Below are positions 8,508 to 16,451 of a stretch of 39,932 nucleotides of DNA, piece by piece. This DNA is from Eggerthellaceae bacterium UBA3686 (lineage in GTDB: Bacteria; Actinomycetota; Coriobacteriia; Coriobacteriales; Eggerthellaceae): the NCBI GenBank assembly GCA_002371495.1, contig DFIX01000041.1:1-39932 (forward strand), in the 5' to 3' direction. Both the position numbers and the translations under genes were made by a program. The stretch's first letter is position 1. Each line of letters opens with the position of its first letter. A model generated the notes under the pieces. The model ran no database searches, was not told the DNA's origin, and saw nothing but the letters and a program-made list of their open reading frames with translations.

Positions 8508-9629
8508 CTATGCGGCTTGCTTTAGCTCCGGCTCGTCAACCACCCAGTCGGCCTTGTTGTACTGCACGGCCCCCTTCGTGACGCCCTCCGGGTAGATCTG
8601 GCCGAAGTCGTTCTTCATCGAAATCGGCGTATAGCCCATTGCGGCGTACTCGGCGGATTTCTCGTCCCAGTTTTGGGTTCCCCATTCCCTTTCGGCATCA
8701 TCGGCAACCACCATGTAGGCCTGCGCCGGGTACGGATTACGGTCGTCGATCGCGTAGTTCATCATGCTGGTGTCGCTCCCGGAGTTCCCGAAGGCGAGTA
8801 TCGGGCGCTGGCCGATCTCGCGCTCGACGTAGATGGACTTGTTGGCGTTGAGGTCCTTCTGGATGAAGCCGCCGGTGAACACCAGGTCATCGCCGTTCTC
8901 GTACTTGAAGTCCATGTTCGAGCTGACGTCCTCGTAGCCCCTCTGCTTCACCTCGAAGTCCGTGCCGATTACATGTTCGGGCGTGACGAAGTCCTTGATC
9001 GGGGAGTTCGCCACTATCGCGCGGGTCGTGGTGCGCTCCGTGCCGCTGATGACGTAGATGGTGAACTCGTTGTCGTAGAGGTATTCCACGAGCTCCGCCA
9101 TCGGCAGATAGCAGTTGTCGATATAGCGCATGTTGTTGAAGCTCGACGTGTTCTTCTGTCCGAACTCCACTGCGTAATCATAGAGCTCCTGGACGGTCAT
9201 GCCGGCATACGCCTTGGCGAAGTTCCTGGCCAGCGCCTCGTCCGCCTTGTAGCCGGGCTCTATCGACAAGGCGACCCGCTTCAGCTCGTCCGACACCTTC
9301 TCGGGGTGGTCGTGCAGGCAGTACTCGATGAACATCATGGTGTCGAAATAGGTGTAGTACGTCTCGCAGGTAAGCGTGCCGTCCATGTCGAAGACCGCGA
9401 TGCGGTCCTCCACCGGCACGAAGTTTTCCTTGTCGTTCGGGTCGGTGACCTTCCCCACATAGTCCCGCAGCTGCTGCGCGACGCTCGAATCGGCTGACCA
9501 GTACGTTGTTAGACTGTTTGCCTTCGTCGGAGCCGGCGTCTGCGCCGGCGCGCATGCAAACAGCGCCACCGCGGCGAGCAAGACTGCGCTAATAGAAATA
9601 ACAACCGCTGCTCTTGTCCGCTTAATCAT
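8508..9629 (-). CDS. HAD-superfamily phosphatase lipoprotein
   Basis: A 373-residue exported protein. The signal peptide ends in ALFAC (Cys26 lipidated). The HAD motifs are complete: motif I IAVFDMDGTLT (Asp81 nucleophile, Asp83 acid/base), motif II in IYVISGTERT, and the metal-binding motif FGNSGSDTSM. The large cap of about 100 residues between motifs I and II (FIEYCLHDHPEKVSDELKR onward) suggests a C1-cap enzyme acting on a small phosphorylated molecule outside the membrane. The start at 9629 follows GAGGAG at 11 bases. A TATAAT box lies about 50 bases upstream. The substrate is unknown. Confidence 0.85.
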   Translation of the reverse strand: MIKRTRAAVVISISAVLLAAVALFACAPAQTPAPTKANSLTTYWSADSSVAQQLRDYVGKVTDPNDKENFVPVEDRIAVFDMDGTLTCETYYTYFDTMMFIEYCLHDHPEKVSDELKRVALSIEPGYKADEALARNFAKAYAGMTVQELYDYAVEFGQKNTSSFNNMRYIDNCYLPMAELVEYLYDNEFTIYVISGTERTTTRAIVANSPIKDFVTPEHVIGTDFEVKQRGYEDVSSNMDFKYENGDDLVFTGGFIQKDLNANKSIYVEREIGQRPILAFGNSGSDTSMMNYAIDDRNPYPAQAYMVVADDAEREWGTQNWDEKSAEYAAMGYTPISMKNDFGQIYPEGVTKGAVQYNKADWVVDEPELKQAA

Positions 9630-9678
9630 CGCAATTAATCTCCTCGCATTTCGATGTGCCTTCTGTAATCGAGCGTTC

Positions 9679-9684
9679 ATTATA
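9679..9684 (-). promoter_or_regulatory. Candidate -10 box for the HAD lipoprotein gene
   Basis: A consensus TATAAT on the minus strand, about 50 bases upstream of the ATG at 9629. No convincing -35 box is seen at normal spacing. Confidence 0.35.
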
Positions 9685-9824
9685 CTGGAACACCCATGTC
9701 AGAGGATGGGGCGATGCACTCGACAGCGCATGTTCATCCAGGAAGCCCGAGAGCTCATCGCCCCCGCAGTCCGCAGGCAAGCTCAGTAATAAGCAGCATG
9801 ACGCCTTTGACGAAGACGCCAGCT

Positions 9825-9906
9825 TGAACAGGGGACGGAGGAATGCTCACGCCAAAAAGAGCACGTTCGCCCCAAGCGCCCGCCGCATGAACATTCCCTT
9901 GTTCAC
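9825..9906. repeat. REP-like palindromic element, copy 3
   Basis: The left end TTGAACAGGGGACGGAGGA is followed by the same central sequence as copy 2. The right end keeps AACATTCCCTTGTTCAC but has lost the CTCCGTC part, so the palindrome is broken. It directly abuts the duplicated L,D-transpeptidase 3' end. Confidence 0.7.
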
Positions 9907-9907
9907 C

Positions 9908-9997
9908 AAATACGTCATGGATGTTGTGATCGACACGTACGAGAAACTGTCGGGCAGCACGGACTGGCCCGACAGCACCTGGCCGTAGGAACGGTAA
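9908..9997 (+). pseudogene. Duplicated 3' end of the L,D-transpeptidase gene
   Basis: This segment encodes VVIDTYEKLSGSTDWPDSTW, matching the C-terminus of the protein at 4287-5120 almost residue for residue. It ends in a premature TAG (9986-9988), where the parent gene has three more codons. Upstream homology fades into KYVMD, where codons of the parent are deleted, and the REP-like copy 3 lies immediately before it. The homology continues downstream through the spacer and the 185-bp element to about 10277, so the whole block was copied from 5.0-5.4 kb or vice versa. Confidence 0.8.
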
Positions 9998-10048
9998 CCA
10001 CCGATTGCGCCTATCTCCGCGGCAAGGGGCCGCAACGGCACCGGATAA

Positions 10049-10233
10049 CGCTTTCGACCAGTTTCGTGCAAAAAACTGCCTAAGATGGCGAGTTGCAAGC
10101 GCCAGGGCACGCCGCAGCGAAGCCTTACCTCGGCAAAGCACCTGGTCGGCATCTGGCCGAACGTCGACTCGGACCTTCGCACGCGCGCCAACTCGCCATC
10201 TTAGGCGGTTTTTTGCACGAAATGCGCCGAAAC
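10049..10233. repeat. Inverted-repeat element of about 185 bp, copy 2
   Basis: Arms at 10063-10094 and 10190-10221 match as reverse complements in 31 of 32 positions. The interior, including CACCTGGTCGGCATCTGGCC, matches copies 1 and 3. The flanks on both sides match copy 1 (ldt 3' end on the left, on to GCGATTCG on the right). Confidence 0.8.
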
Positions 10234-10274
10234 ACTAATCCAGCCCCTTCGGACGCCCGCGAAACCGCGGCGAT

Positions 10275-10523
10275 TCGCCGGGGCAGTCCATCTGGTTCAC
10301 GCTCATGCACGCCATCAACACGGGCGTGCTCGCCAAAGAAGAGGGCACCGTCCCCTACCTCGCCGTCATGACTGTAATCACGCTCGTTGGCATCTTCATC
10401 ACCAGCTTCCTCATCGGCACCATATCTAACGGCATAAAGGACAAGGTGACCAGCCTGCAGCGCGGTAAGTCGGCCACCCGCTTCACCGACCAGGACGACC
10501 TGATCGTCGTGGCAAGGAGCTAG
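10275..10523 (+). pseudogene. Fragment of a CASTOR/POLLUX-like ion channel
   Basis: An open stretch of 82 codons reads SPGQSIWFTLMHAINTG, then a hydrophobic helix (YLAVMTVITLVGIFITSFLI), then GIKDKVTSLQRGKSATRF. This is the pore-helix/inner-helix/RGKS linker pattern of CASTOR/POLLUX-related bacterial channels, which normally continue into TrkA-N-like domains. Here the frame ends at TAG soon after, and the 5' part is missing. The left boundary coincides with the right edge of the duplicated block (about 10277), so the block appears to have replaced the front of the gene. There is no start codon with a ribosome site. It is a relic. Confidence 0.55.
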
Positions 10524-10570
10524 AAAACTATCGGCACGCATGAATCGCCATTCTGCAAGCCTCACCAAAT

Positions 10571-10598
10571 GGCAGATTGGGATGTGTCCCAATCTGCC
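10571..10598. terminator. Perfect 12-bp hairpin
   Basis: GGCAGATTGGGA (10571-10582) pairs with 10587-10598 around a TGTG loop. It follows the channel fragment by about 50 bases and precedes bcp. A T8 run starts about 45 bases later (near 10643), too far for a classical terminator. It could insulate bcp from upstream transcription. Confidence 0.4.
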
Positions 10599-10675
10599 AG
10601 GGCTTCATCATGCGAAGCGGAGCCCGAGGTCGGTTAGTGTACCTTTTTTTCCACGAAGTTTTTCAACCTGGCCTT

Positions 10676-10705
10676 TTGCTGGGCTCGTTTTGCCTTTGGT
10701 ATAAA
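10676..10705 (+). promoter_or_regulatory. Candidate sigma-70-type promoter of bcp-yaaA
   Basis: TTGCTG at 10676-10681 and TATAAA at 10700-10705 are separated by 18 bases, about 110 bases upstream of the bcp ATG. Confidence 0.35.
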
Positions 10706-10817
10706 AGGGGTACGCTAATCAATCCCCAAGCCTTAATTCGGACAACCTCGAGGGGGGTATTCCGGCAACAGCCGATACAATAGGACCCGCAATCATTCAT
10801 GCGACGAGAGGAATCCC

Positions 10818-11273
10818 ATGCTCGAAATAGGCACACAAGCCCCCGACTTCACCCTGCCAGACCAGAACGGCGAGATGCGCTCGCTTTCCGACTGGCGCGG
10901 CAGCAAGGTGGTGCTGTACTTCTACCCGCGCGACAACACGGCGGGCTGCACGAAGCAGGCGTGCTCGTTCGGCGAACTGTACCCGCAATTCCGCGAGCAG
11001 GGCGCCGTGGTCGTCGGCGTGAGCAAAGACACAGTCGCCTCGCATAAGCGTTTCGAAGAGAAGTACGGCCTGCCCTTCACGCTGCTTTCCGATACCGAGA
11101 AAGAGGTGCTGCAGGCCTACGACGTGTGGAAAGAAAAGAAGAACTACGGGAAAGTGTCGATGGGAGTGGTGCGCACGACGTACCTCATCGACGAGCAGGG
11201 CATCATCGTGAAAGCCCACGACAAGGTGAAGGCCGCCGACAACCCCGCCCAGATGCTCGAGGAGCTCGCGTGA
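10818..11273 (+). CDS. bcp: Thioredoxin-dependent peroxiredoxin, Bcp/PrxQ type
   Basis: A 151-residue cytoplasmic peroxiredoxin of normal length that reduces hydrogen peroxide and organic hydroperoxides. The peroxidatic Cys44 lies in FYPRDNTAGCTKQAC, and Cys49, five residues on, is the resolving Cys of the atypical two-Cys PrxQ type. The C-terminal half has the usual TYLIDEQGIIVKAHDKVKA. It is directly upstream of yaaA, another peroxide-stress gene, and its last codons are part of a 47-bp tandem duplication that bridges the two genes. Confidence 0.95.
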   Translation: MLEIGTQAPDFTLPDQNGEMRSLSDWRGSKVVLYFYPRDNTAGCTKQACSFGELYPQFREQGAVVVGVSKDTVASHKRFEEKYGLPFTLLSDTEKEVLQAYDVWKEKKNYGKVSMGVVRTTYLIDEQGIIVKAHDKVKAADNPAQMLEELA

Positions 11274-11352
11274 GGATAATCATCGCACCCGCAAAGAAGA
11301 TATCCGAGGAGCTCGCATGAGGATAATCATCTCGCCCGCAAAGAAGATGGTC
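11259..11352 (+). repeat. 47-bp tandem duplication across the bcp-yaaA junction
   Basis: Unit 1 (11259-11305) and unit 2 (11306-11352) both begin GAGGAGCTCGC, then RTGAGGATAATCATC, then CGCAAAGAAGAT, with about five differences. Each unit carries the last four codons of bcp (EEL-A-stop) and the first twelve codons of yaaA. Unit 1 therefore leaves a 16-codon GTG-started mini-frame (11270-11320) that reads VRIIIAPAKKISEELA. Its TGA overlaps the true yaaA ATG (ATGA), and its GTG overlaps the bcp TGA (GTGA). Confidence 0.9.
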
Positions 11353-12054
11353 GGCGAGGCGGAGTTCGCCTCTGAGGGCCTGCCCGTGTTCATCGACCGC
11401 GCCGAGCGCCTGCGCCAATACGTCTGCGCGCTCACGTACGCCGAGCAGCAGGCGCTATGGGCGTGCAGCGACGCCATCGCCGAGCAGAACGCCGAGCGCT
11501 TCGCCCACATGGACCTGCGACGCAACCTGGTACCCGCGCTGCTGGCATACGACGGTATACAGTATGCCTACATGGCGCCGGCCGTGTTCGAGGACGGGCA
11601 TTTTGCCTACGTGCAGAAGCACCTGCGCATCCTGTCCGGTTTCTACGGCGTATTGAAACCGTTCGACGGCGTGGTGCCTTACCGCCTGGAAATGCAAGCG
11701 AAGGCGACCGTCGACGGTTGCAAGAACCTGTACGAGTTTTGGGGCAACAGCCTGTACCGCGAGGTCATCGGCGAGGACCGCATCATCGTGAACCTGGCGT
11801 CGAAGGAGTACTCGAAAGCCATCGAGCGCTACCTGCAGCCAGATGATACGTTTATCACCTGCGTGTTCGGGGAGCTCGCGGGTGGCAAGGTCGTGCAGAA
11901 GGGCGTGTACGCCAAGATTGCCCGCGGCGAAATGGTGCGCTACCTGGCAAGCATCCAAGCGACCGAGCCCGAACATTTGAAGGGCTTCGCCTGGAGCAAC
12001 TACGCCTACGACGAAGCGCGCTCGACCGAATCGAGCTACGTATTTCTTCGTTAA
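11317..12054 (+). CDS. yaaA: Peroxide stress protein YaaA (DUF328/UPF0246)
   Basis: A 245-residue cytoplasmic protein of the YaaA family, which in E. coli limits intracellular free iron and so Fenton damage during peroxide stress. It starts with the family hallmark MRIIISPAKKM. It also has the conserved LSGFYGVLKPFDGVVPYRLEM segment (key part FYGVLKPFDG), the LYEFWG motif, and the late VNLASKEYSKAI. Length is normal. It follows bcp with translational coupling through a duplicated junction (11259-11352). Pairing of a peroxiredoxin with YaaA gives a compact oxidative-stress operon, useful to an anaerobe. Confidence 0.95.
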   Translation: MRIIISPAKKMVGEAEFASEGLPVFIDRAERLRQYVCALTYAEQQALWACSDAIAEQNAERFAHMDLRRNLVPALLAYDGIQYAYMAPAVFEDGHFAYVQKHLRILSGFYGVLKPFDGVVPYRLEMQAKATVDGCKNLYEFWGNSLYREVIGEDRIIVNLASKEYSKAIERYLQPDDTFITCVFGELAGGKVVQKGVYAKIARGEMVRYLASIQATEPEHLKGFAWSNYAYDEARSTESSYVFLR

Positions 12055-12065
12055 GGCATTCTGAC

Positions 12066-12128
12066 GAAGACAACGGTGGCGGAGGTTTATTGCCTGGTTC
12101 TGGAAGACAATAACCTCCCGTTGTCTTC
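12066..12128 (+). terminator. Long hairpin after yaaA
   Basis: GAAGACAACG (12066-12075) pairs with CGTTGTCTTC (12119-12128), and an inner GGAGGTTTATTG pairs with CAATAACCTCC. It is a long, nearly continuous stem starting 11 bases after the yaaA stop. No strong T-run follows beyond TTC. It is a likely end of the bcp-yaaA transcript. Confidence 0.6.
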
Positions 12129-12163
12129 TTCAAGAACGCTGAAAGTGTGCGAGAATCACGCTC

Positions 12164-12990
12164 ATGGGCAAAACGAAAAAATTTCATATTGCGCTGGCAA
12201 TACTGGCCGTGTTTTCGGCGGCAGTGCTCTTCGTCACCTATGGCACAGTGTTGCCCGCTGCGCCTTTTGCGACCATCCCGCTTGATGGCCCGACCGGGGT
12301 TGACTCCAATGGCAAGATGACGGTCGTCGCAGATTCGGGCTCCCGCCGGGCGCTCATCATGAATGAGGAAGGCAACCTGACGGGCGTCGTCAGCTGCACG
12401 ACTGCCGACTCCCCAATCGACGCCATTACGGACGTTTGCGCCTCCGACGATGCCGTTTTCATTTCGGGCGTAAGGTTCGAGCCCGATAGCGACATCGTTT
12501 CGGAAGAGCGCGTTGCCGCTTACGACAAGGGCGGCAACTACTTAGGCCTGCTTTACGACGGCGCGGGGTCCATGACCGCTTCGCCATCCATAAAGTCACT
12601 CAGCAATGCTGATGGCGGCGTTGTCATTGCCTTCGAAAAGGACCGCTTGAAAGAACGGGATTCGGATGAAGCTACCGGGTTAGCAGACGGTCTTGAAGAT
12701 GCTCCCGACAAGGGCGATTCTTCGCAAACCGACATGTACATCTCGTTCGATTTTGTCAACGACGAGGGCACACGCGCTGTCGAAACGGCAACGATCGGCG
12801 ATGACAGCGCATAGATGCGGCCTATTCCGCAAGTGGCAGCGGGCGATATGCCATCTTGGACACGATGGGACAATTATTCGTCAGCTCCCCCGGACGTCAA
12901 TCGCAAGCAAACGAGGAGCGCGTATTCACATCCATCGACATCTTCTGCGTCGCATGCGCAGGGTTGTTCTTCCTGCTAACACGGAAATAG
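12164..12990 (+). pseudogene. Membrane-anchored extracytoplasmic protein, frameshifted
   Basis: The ATG at 12164 opens a frame with an N-terminal membrane anchor (residues about 7-28). An outside domain of about 185 residues follows, with beta-propeller-like phrases such as VVADSGSRRALIMNEEGNL and SPIDAITDVCASDDAVFISG. The frame stops at TAG 12812-12814. In the next frame the protein plainly continues (IDAAYSASGSGRYAILDTMG, then EERVFTSIDIFCVACAGLFF) to a stop at 12990 that ends in a second hydrophobic helix. A one-base loss near 12810 explains the break. The family is not recognised. The 3' part may also be shortened. The ribosome site is weak. Confidence 0.55.
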
Positions 12991-13162
12991 GCCGCAGGCA
13001 CGCCGCGCTTTCCATGTCCAAGGAACGAAACCCGTTGTCTGAAAAGGTAATTGGCGCTCTCGAAAGCAAAACCGCGGACCGAAATTTGAAGAGCCCTCCC
13101 CGGATGCGCTACCATTGCAGAGCATATTCACGGAGGCTGCAAACCGTATGAAGGAGCCGGCG

Positions 13163-14185
13163 ATGACTGATCGGGAAACGCGCGCAGCAAGCAAGACGAG
13201 CCACCTCATCCCAGTTCGGGCAGCAGCTTGCGCGCTCGCGCTCGCATTGTGCCTGTGCCTGGCGGGCTGCGCGCAACAGCAGGGCAGCGCGGCTTCTGCG
13301 AGCGAATCGGCTTCGGCGAGCGGAGCAGCGGCGAGCATCGAGGCCCCCGCGCCCGACGCCGAAATCGCCGACATCACGACGGTTGCCTACCTGGGACCCA
13401 AGGGCACGTACACCGAAGAGGCGGCGCTGCTTTTCTTCGGAAACAACGACGAGCTGATGCCGAAAGACACCGTGGCCGACGCACTTGCGCTTGTAGCCGA
13501 CGGTACGGCAGCTTACGCTGTCATTCCCCAGGAAAACACGCTGGGCGGTCCCGTTATCGACTACATAGACGCATTCCTCGCGTCCAACGACGTAAACGTG
13601 GTAGGAGAAGTGGTCCTGCCAATTCGCCAGACGCTCATGGGCCTTCCGGGAACGGACCTCGCGCAAGTGACGCGCGTCCTCTCGCACAAACAGGGCTTGG
13701 CCCAAAGCGCTACATGGCTCGACGAGAACCTGCCGAACGCCGATCGCGTGGAAGCCAAGAGCACCGCTGCCGCAGCGCAGGAGGTCGCCGAGAGCGGCAA
13801 CGCCTCGACGGTGGCCATCGCTGCGCCAGGGGCTGCTGACCTATACGGGCTTGCGGTTCTACAGGAAAACGTCTCGCAATCCGACGCCAACAAGACGCGC
13901 TTCTACGTCGTGTCGAAACGGGCGAACGAGCGTCCTGGCTACAATTGCGCCGTCTTCGCTGCGAGCAGCACAGCCGAGGAGCTGCCGGACATCCTGGAAA
14001 CAGCTTGCCAGAACGGGACGAGGCTCACGTGCGTGCACGACAGGCCCGAGGGCTCGGCACTCGGCTCGTATCGATACGTGATCGAGCTCGAGCGCGAAAG
14101 CGGGTTTACAGACGAGGAAATCTCACGCCTAAAGGATGCTGGCAAGCTCGAATATCTCGGCAGCTTCGCTCGCGTAGAGGGCTGA
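13163..14185 (+). CDS. Lipoprotein with prephenate-dehydratase domain
   Basis: A 340-residue protein with a lipoprotein signal peptide (hydrophobic residues 19-35, LAGC with Cys36) and a Ser/Ala linker. A complete prephenate-dehydratase-type domain follows: VAYLGPKGTYTEEAAL at the start, IPQENTLGGPV as the first substrate loop, and the family motif TRF (Thr245-Arg246-Phe247) in NKTRFYVVSK. An ACT-like regulatory region follows, with RPEGSALGSYRYVIELE. The cytoplasmic enzyme makes phenylpyruvate from prephenate; here the domain would lie outside the membrane. The start at 13163 is chosen for AAGGAG six bases upstream; an ATG at 13148 is an alternative. It may be an extracytoplasmic enzyme or a binding protein using the PDT fold. 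Confidence 0.8.
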   Translation: MTDRETRAASKTSHLIPVRAAACALALALCLCLAGCAQQQGSAASASESASASGAAASIEAPAPDAEIADITTVAYLGPKGTYTEEAALLFFGNNDELMPKDTVADALALVADGTAAYAVIPQENTLGGPVIDYIDAFLASNDVNVVGEVVLPIRQTLMGLPGTDLAQVTRVLSHKQGLAQSATWLDENLPNADRVEAKSTAAAAQEVAESGNASTVAIAAPGAADLYGLAVLQENVSQSDANKTRFYVVSKRANERPGYNCAVFAASSTAEELPDILETACQNGTRLTCVHDRPEGSALGSYRYVIELERESGFTDEEISRLKDAGKLEYLGSFARVEG

Positions 14186-14427
14186 GTCTCACGAACAGCA
14201 TCTCATGCATCGCCCCTGCCCCCTTCGCCGCCAAATATCATAACCGCCTCTCGTCTTGTCCCGCCTTCGGTTCCGCAGTCGCATCATCGAGAAATCAGCC
14301 AGCAATTGGCGAATCACGCCTGAATCAACCTGCGTCCGTTCGTTAAAACACACCGTACGCGGTAATCACGTTCGTTCACCCATGCCAGCGGCAGGATGCT
14401 AGCCTACAACTGCTCGCGTTTTGAAAA

Positions 14428-14458
14428 GGAAGCAAAGAGGATACTCCTCTTTGCTTCC
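14428..14458 (-). terminator. Rho-independent terminator on the minus strand
   Basis: A perfect 14-bp stem (14428-14441 with 14445-14458) with a 3-base loop, followed on the minus strand by TTTTCAAAA. It begins at the stop codon of the small gene 14458-14679. It could also act on plus-strand transcripts from the prephenate-dehydratase-like gene. Confidence 0.85.
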
Positions 14459-14679
14459 TACGCGAGGCCTGTGATGGTTATGCGACCTTGCGGCTTGGCA
14501 TACTGGTCGGGAACGACGTGGTCGCACGCCGTCACCAAATAGCTTGTGAGCGCCTCGTAGTCGAACCCGAAGGTGATGGGCGGCTCGGCCTGCGAAGCCT
14601 GCTTGAAAACATAGTAGGTATCGCCGCCGCTGTACAGGAAGCTACGGCGCGTCACCATCGGCTGCATGAAGTGTTCCAT
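14458..14679 (-). CDS. Small hypothetical protein, 73 residues
   Basis: Not a family I recognise. It is a soluble, mixed-charge small protein (MEHFMQPMVTRRSFLYSGGD at the start, a middle with FGFDYEALTSYLVTACDHVV, and an end in RITITGLA). A GAGAGAG site lies about 9 bases upstream of the ATG at 14679. A strong terminator overlaps its stop codon, which supports real expression. It has no membrane segment or signal peptide. Its neighbours run the other way, so it is a single-gene unit. Confidence 0.6.
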   Translation of the reverse strand: MEHFMQPMVTRRSFLYSGGDTYYVFKQASQAEPPITFGFDYEALTSYLVTACDHVVPDQYAKPQGRITITGLA

Positions 14680-14792
14680 CAGATGTGCTCTCTCATCTCA
14701 AAACGCAAGAATCGCTTGCCGTACGGTTAGGCAAGCCCCATTCTACGTTACCGCCCACAGGTTGACCAGAAAGGCAACGGGGACGCGATGCA

Positions 14793-14828
14793 GCGGCCGG
14801 CTGGGTGGAATAGGACTCGGCCGGCCGC
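14793..14828 (+). other. GC-rich hairpin upstream of the MTA/SAH deaminase gene
   Basis: GCGGCCGGC (14793-14801) pairs perfectly with 14820-14828 around an 18-base loop. It lies about 70 bases before the TTG start of the deaminase. It could be an attenuator or a terminator for upstream transcription. I could not match it to a known SAM- or SAH-binding riboswitch. Confidence 0.35.
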
Positions 14829-14899
14829 TTGCCCATCGCCCAAAATAAGCAAACGTATGTAGAATATGCTAAACGCCAATCTGGCAATGGAGGTACAGT

Positions 14900-16180
14900 T
14901 TGCTCATCCATAACACGCTCACCGTCCTCCCAGCCGGCGAAGGGCACGCCGTCGGCCGCCACGACCTCTACATCGAGGGAAGCGACATCGCGGGCATCGA
15001 CGAGGCGCCCGAAGGTTTCGCTCCGAACGAGGTCATCGACGGCACGCGCCTGCTGACCATCCCAGGCCTTGTGAACGCGCACGCGCACACCTACATGTCC
15101 GTAATGCGCAACGCGGCCGACGACCTGGGCTTTACCGACTGGCTCTTCGGCACCATCATCCCCATCGAACGCCACCTGGAACCCCAGGACTCCTATTGGG
15201 CCTCGCTGCTCTCGCAAGCCGAGATGATCCGCTCGGGTACCACTTGTTTCAACGACATGCAGATGCACGCCGGCCAGACCCCCCGCGCAGTGGTGGAGTC
15301 GGGTATGCGCGCCGTCGTATGCCGCGCTTTGGCGGGCGACGCCCGCAACCGCGACGACCAGCGCATCGCCGAGGCGCTGCGCGAGCGCGACGAGTTCGCC
15401 GGGTGCGACCGGCTGACCTTTCGCCTGGGCCCACACGCACCCTATACCTGCGGGCCCGGCTACCTGCACATGGTGGCAGACCTGGCCCGCGAGGAGGGCA
15501 TGGGCATCCACATGCATATCGCCGAGTCGCAGGACGAGAGCATAAGGGTATGGGCGCAGCACCACTGCACGCCCGTGGAGTACGTGCGCGACGCCGGTAT
15601 CTTCGACGCTCCCACCGTCGCCGCCCATTGTACGCGCGTCAGCGCTTCCGACCGCGCCATCCTCGCCGAGTACGGCGTGAGCGTGGCGACCAACCCCGCT
15701 TCCAACATGAAGCTCGGCAATGGCTTCGCGCCTGTGCCTGAGCTGATGGAAGCGGGAGTCAACGTATGCCTGGGCACCGACGGCGCCGCGTCGAACAACG
15801 CGCAGAACATGTTTCGCGAGATGGGCCTGCTGGCCCTCGTGCACAAGGGCGCGCGCGAGAAGGCGCGGTGCGTTTCCGCCGATGATGCCCTGCGCATGGC
15901 CACGCGGGGAGGCGCCGAGGCTCTGAGCCTGGCCTGCGGGTCGATCGAGGTGGGCAAGAAGGCCGACCTCGCGCTGCTCGACCTAGACGCACCTTCGCTC
16001 ACGCCCTTGGGCAACCCCGTTTCAGCCCTCGTCTATGCGGCAAACGGGTCCGAGGTGGACACGGTGATCATCGACGGGAAGGTCGTGCTGCGCCATCGCG
16101 AGCTTACGACCATCGACGAGGAGCGCGTGCGCTTCGAGGTAACCCGCATCTGCGAGCGCCTGGGGTTGAGCCGAGTCTAG
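14900..16180 (+). CDS. mtaD: 5-methylthioadenosine/S-adenosylhomocysteine deaminase (amidohydrolase)
   Basis: A 426-residue metal-dependent amidohydrolase of the MtaD/TrzN branch, which converts MTA, SAH or adenosine to the inosyl compound in purine and methionine salvage. Motifs in order are the metal pair in GLVNAHAHTYMSV (His61, His63), the substrate region MHIHAES-like GIHMHIAESQDE, the metal His in VAAHCTRVS, and the catalytic Asp in CLGTDGAASNN. The end has GKKADLALLDLD. It starts at TTG (14900) with GGAGG seven bases upstream. Length is normal. The substrate within the group (MTA, SAH, adenosine, guanine analogues) cannot be decided. Its stop overlaps the end of a radical SAM remnant on the other strand. 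Confidence 0.88.
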   Translation: MLIHNTLTVLPAGEGHAVGRHDLYIEGSDIAGIDEAPEGFAPNEVIDGTRLLTIPGLVNAHAHTYMSVMRNAADDLGFTDWLFGTIIPIERHLEPQDSYWASLLSQAEMIRSGTTCFNDMQMHAGQTPRAVVESGMRAVVCRALAGDARNRDDQRIAEALRERDEFAGCDRLTFRLGPHAPYTCGPGYLHMVADLAREEGMGIHMHIAESQDESIRVWAQHHCTPVEYVRDAGIFDAPTVAAHCTRVSASDRAILAEYGVSVATNPASNMKLGNGFAPVPELMEAGVNVCLGTDGAASNNAQNMFREMGLLALVHKGAREKARCVSADDALRMATRGGAEALSLACGSIEVGKKADLALLDLDAPSLTPLGNPVSALVYAANGSEVDTVIIDGKVVLRHRELTTIDEERVRFEVTRICERLGLSRV

Positions 16181-16275
16181 CGCGGCGCGAGCCACTCGTC
16201 AGCGACGAGGCTGGAGCGCTCCCATGGCATGACCCCGCATCCCAGCACCCGGGCAGTACAAAACCCGTATGGCAC
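16177..16275 (-). pseudogene. C-terminal remnant of a radical SAM protein
   Basis: Read on the minus strand, this segment encodes VMPWERSSLVADEWLAPR and a stop. It aligns with VVPWGRSKLSADEWLSSR, the end of the protein at 18135-18620. The preceding bases still suggest PYGFCTARVLGCG, an eroded form of the cysteine-bearing segment before it. The DNA match (GAGCCACTCGTC, then TGGAGCGC) is clear over about 45 bases. No upstream coding part remains. Confidence 0.5.
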
Positions 16276-16451
16276 AATTTCATTTCGCGCTGGCAGACAA
16301 CGGGGGCGGAAGACGCTGTCTAACTCAGGCAGACGGCATCGTACGGGCACGCTATCCGCTCCTGGCGTGATCGTGATTGGCGGCGCTGGCCCGCCGCAAC
16401 CGCCACCCGCCCTTTTCTAGTGACGAGGGAGGGCGCGTGGACGCCGGATTA

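Noticed and set aside
14700..14899. SAH riboswitch upstream of mtaD
   Set aside because: Only a GC-rich hairpin is seen; the conserved SAH riboswitch core was not recognised.
16229..16420. Plus-strand 63-codon frame after mtaD
   Set aside because: No ribosome site and no homology recognised. Part of it is the antisense of the radical SAM remnant.
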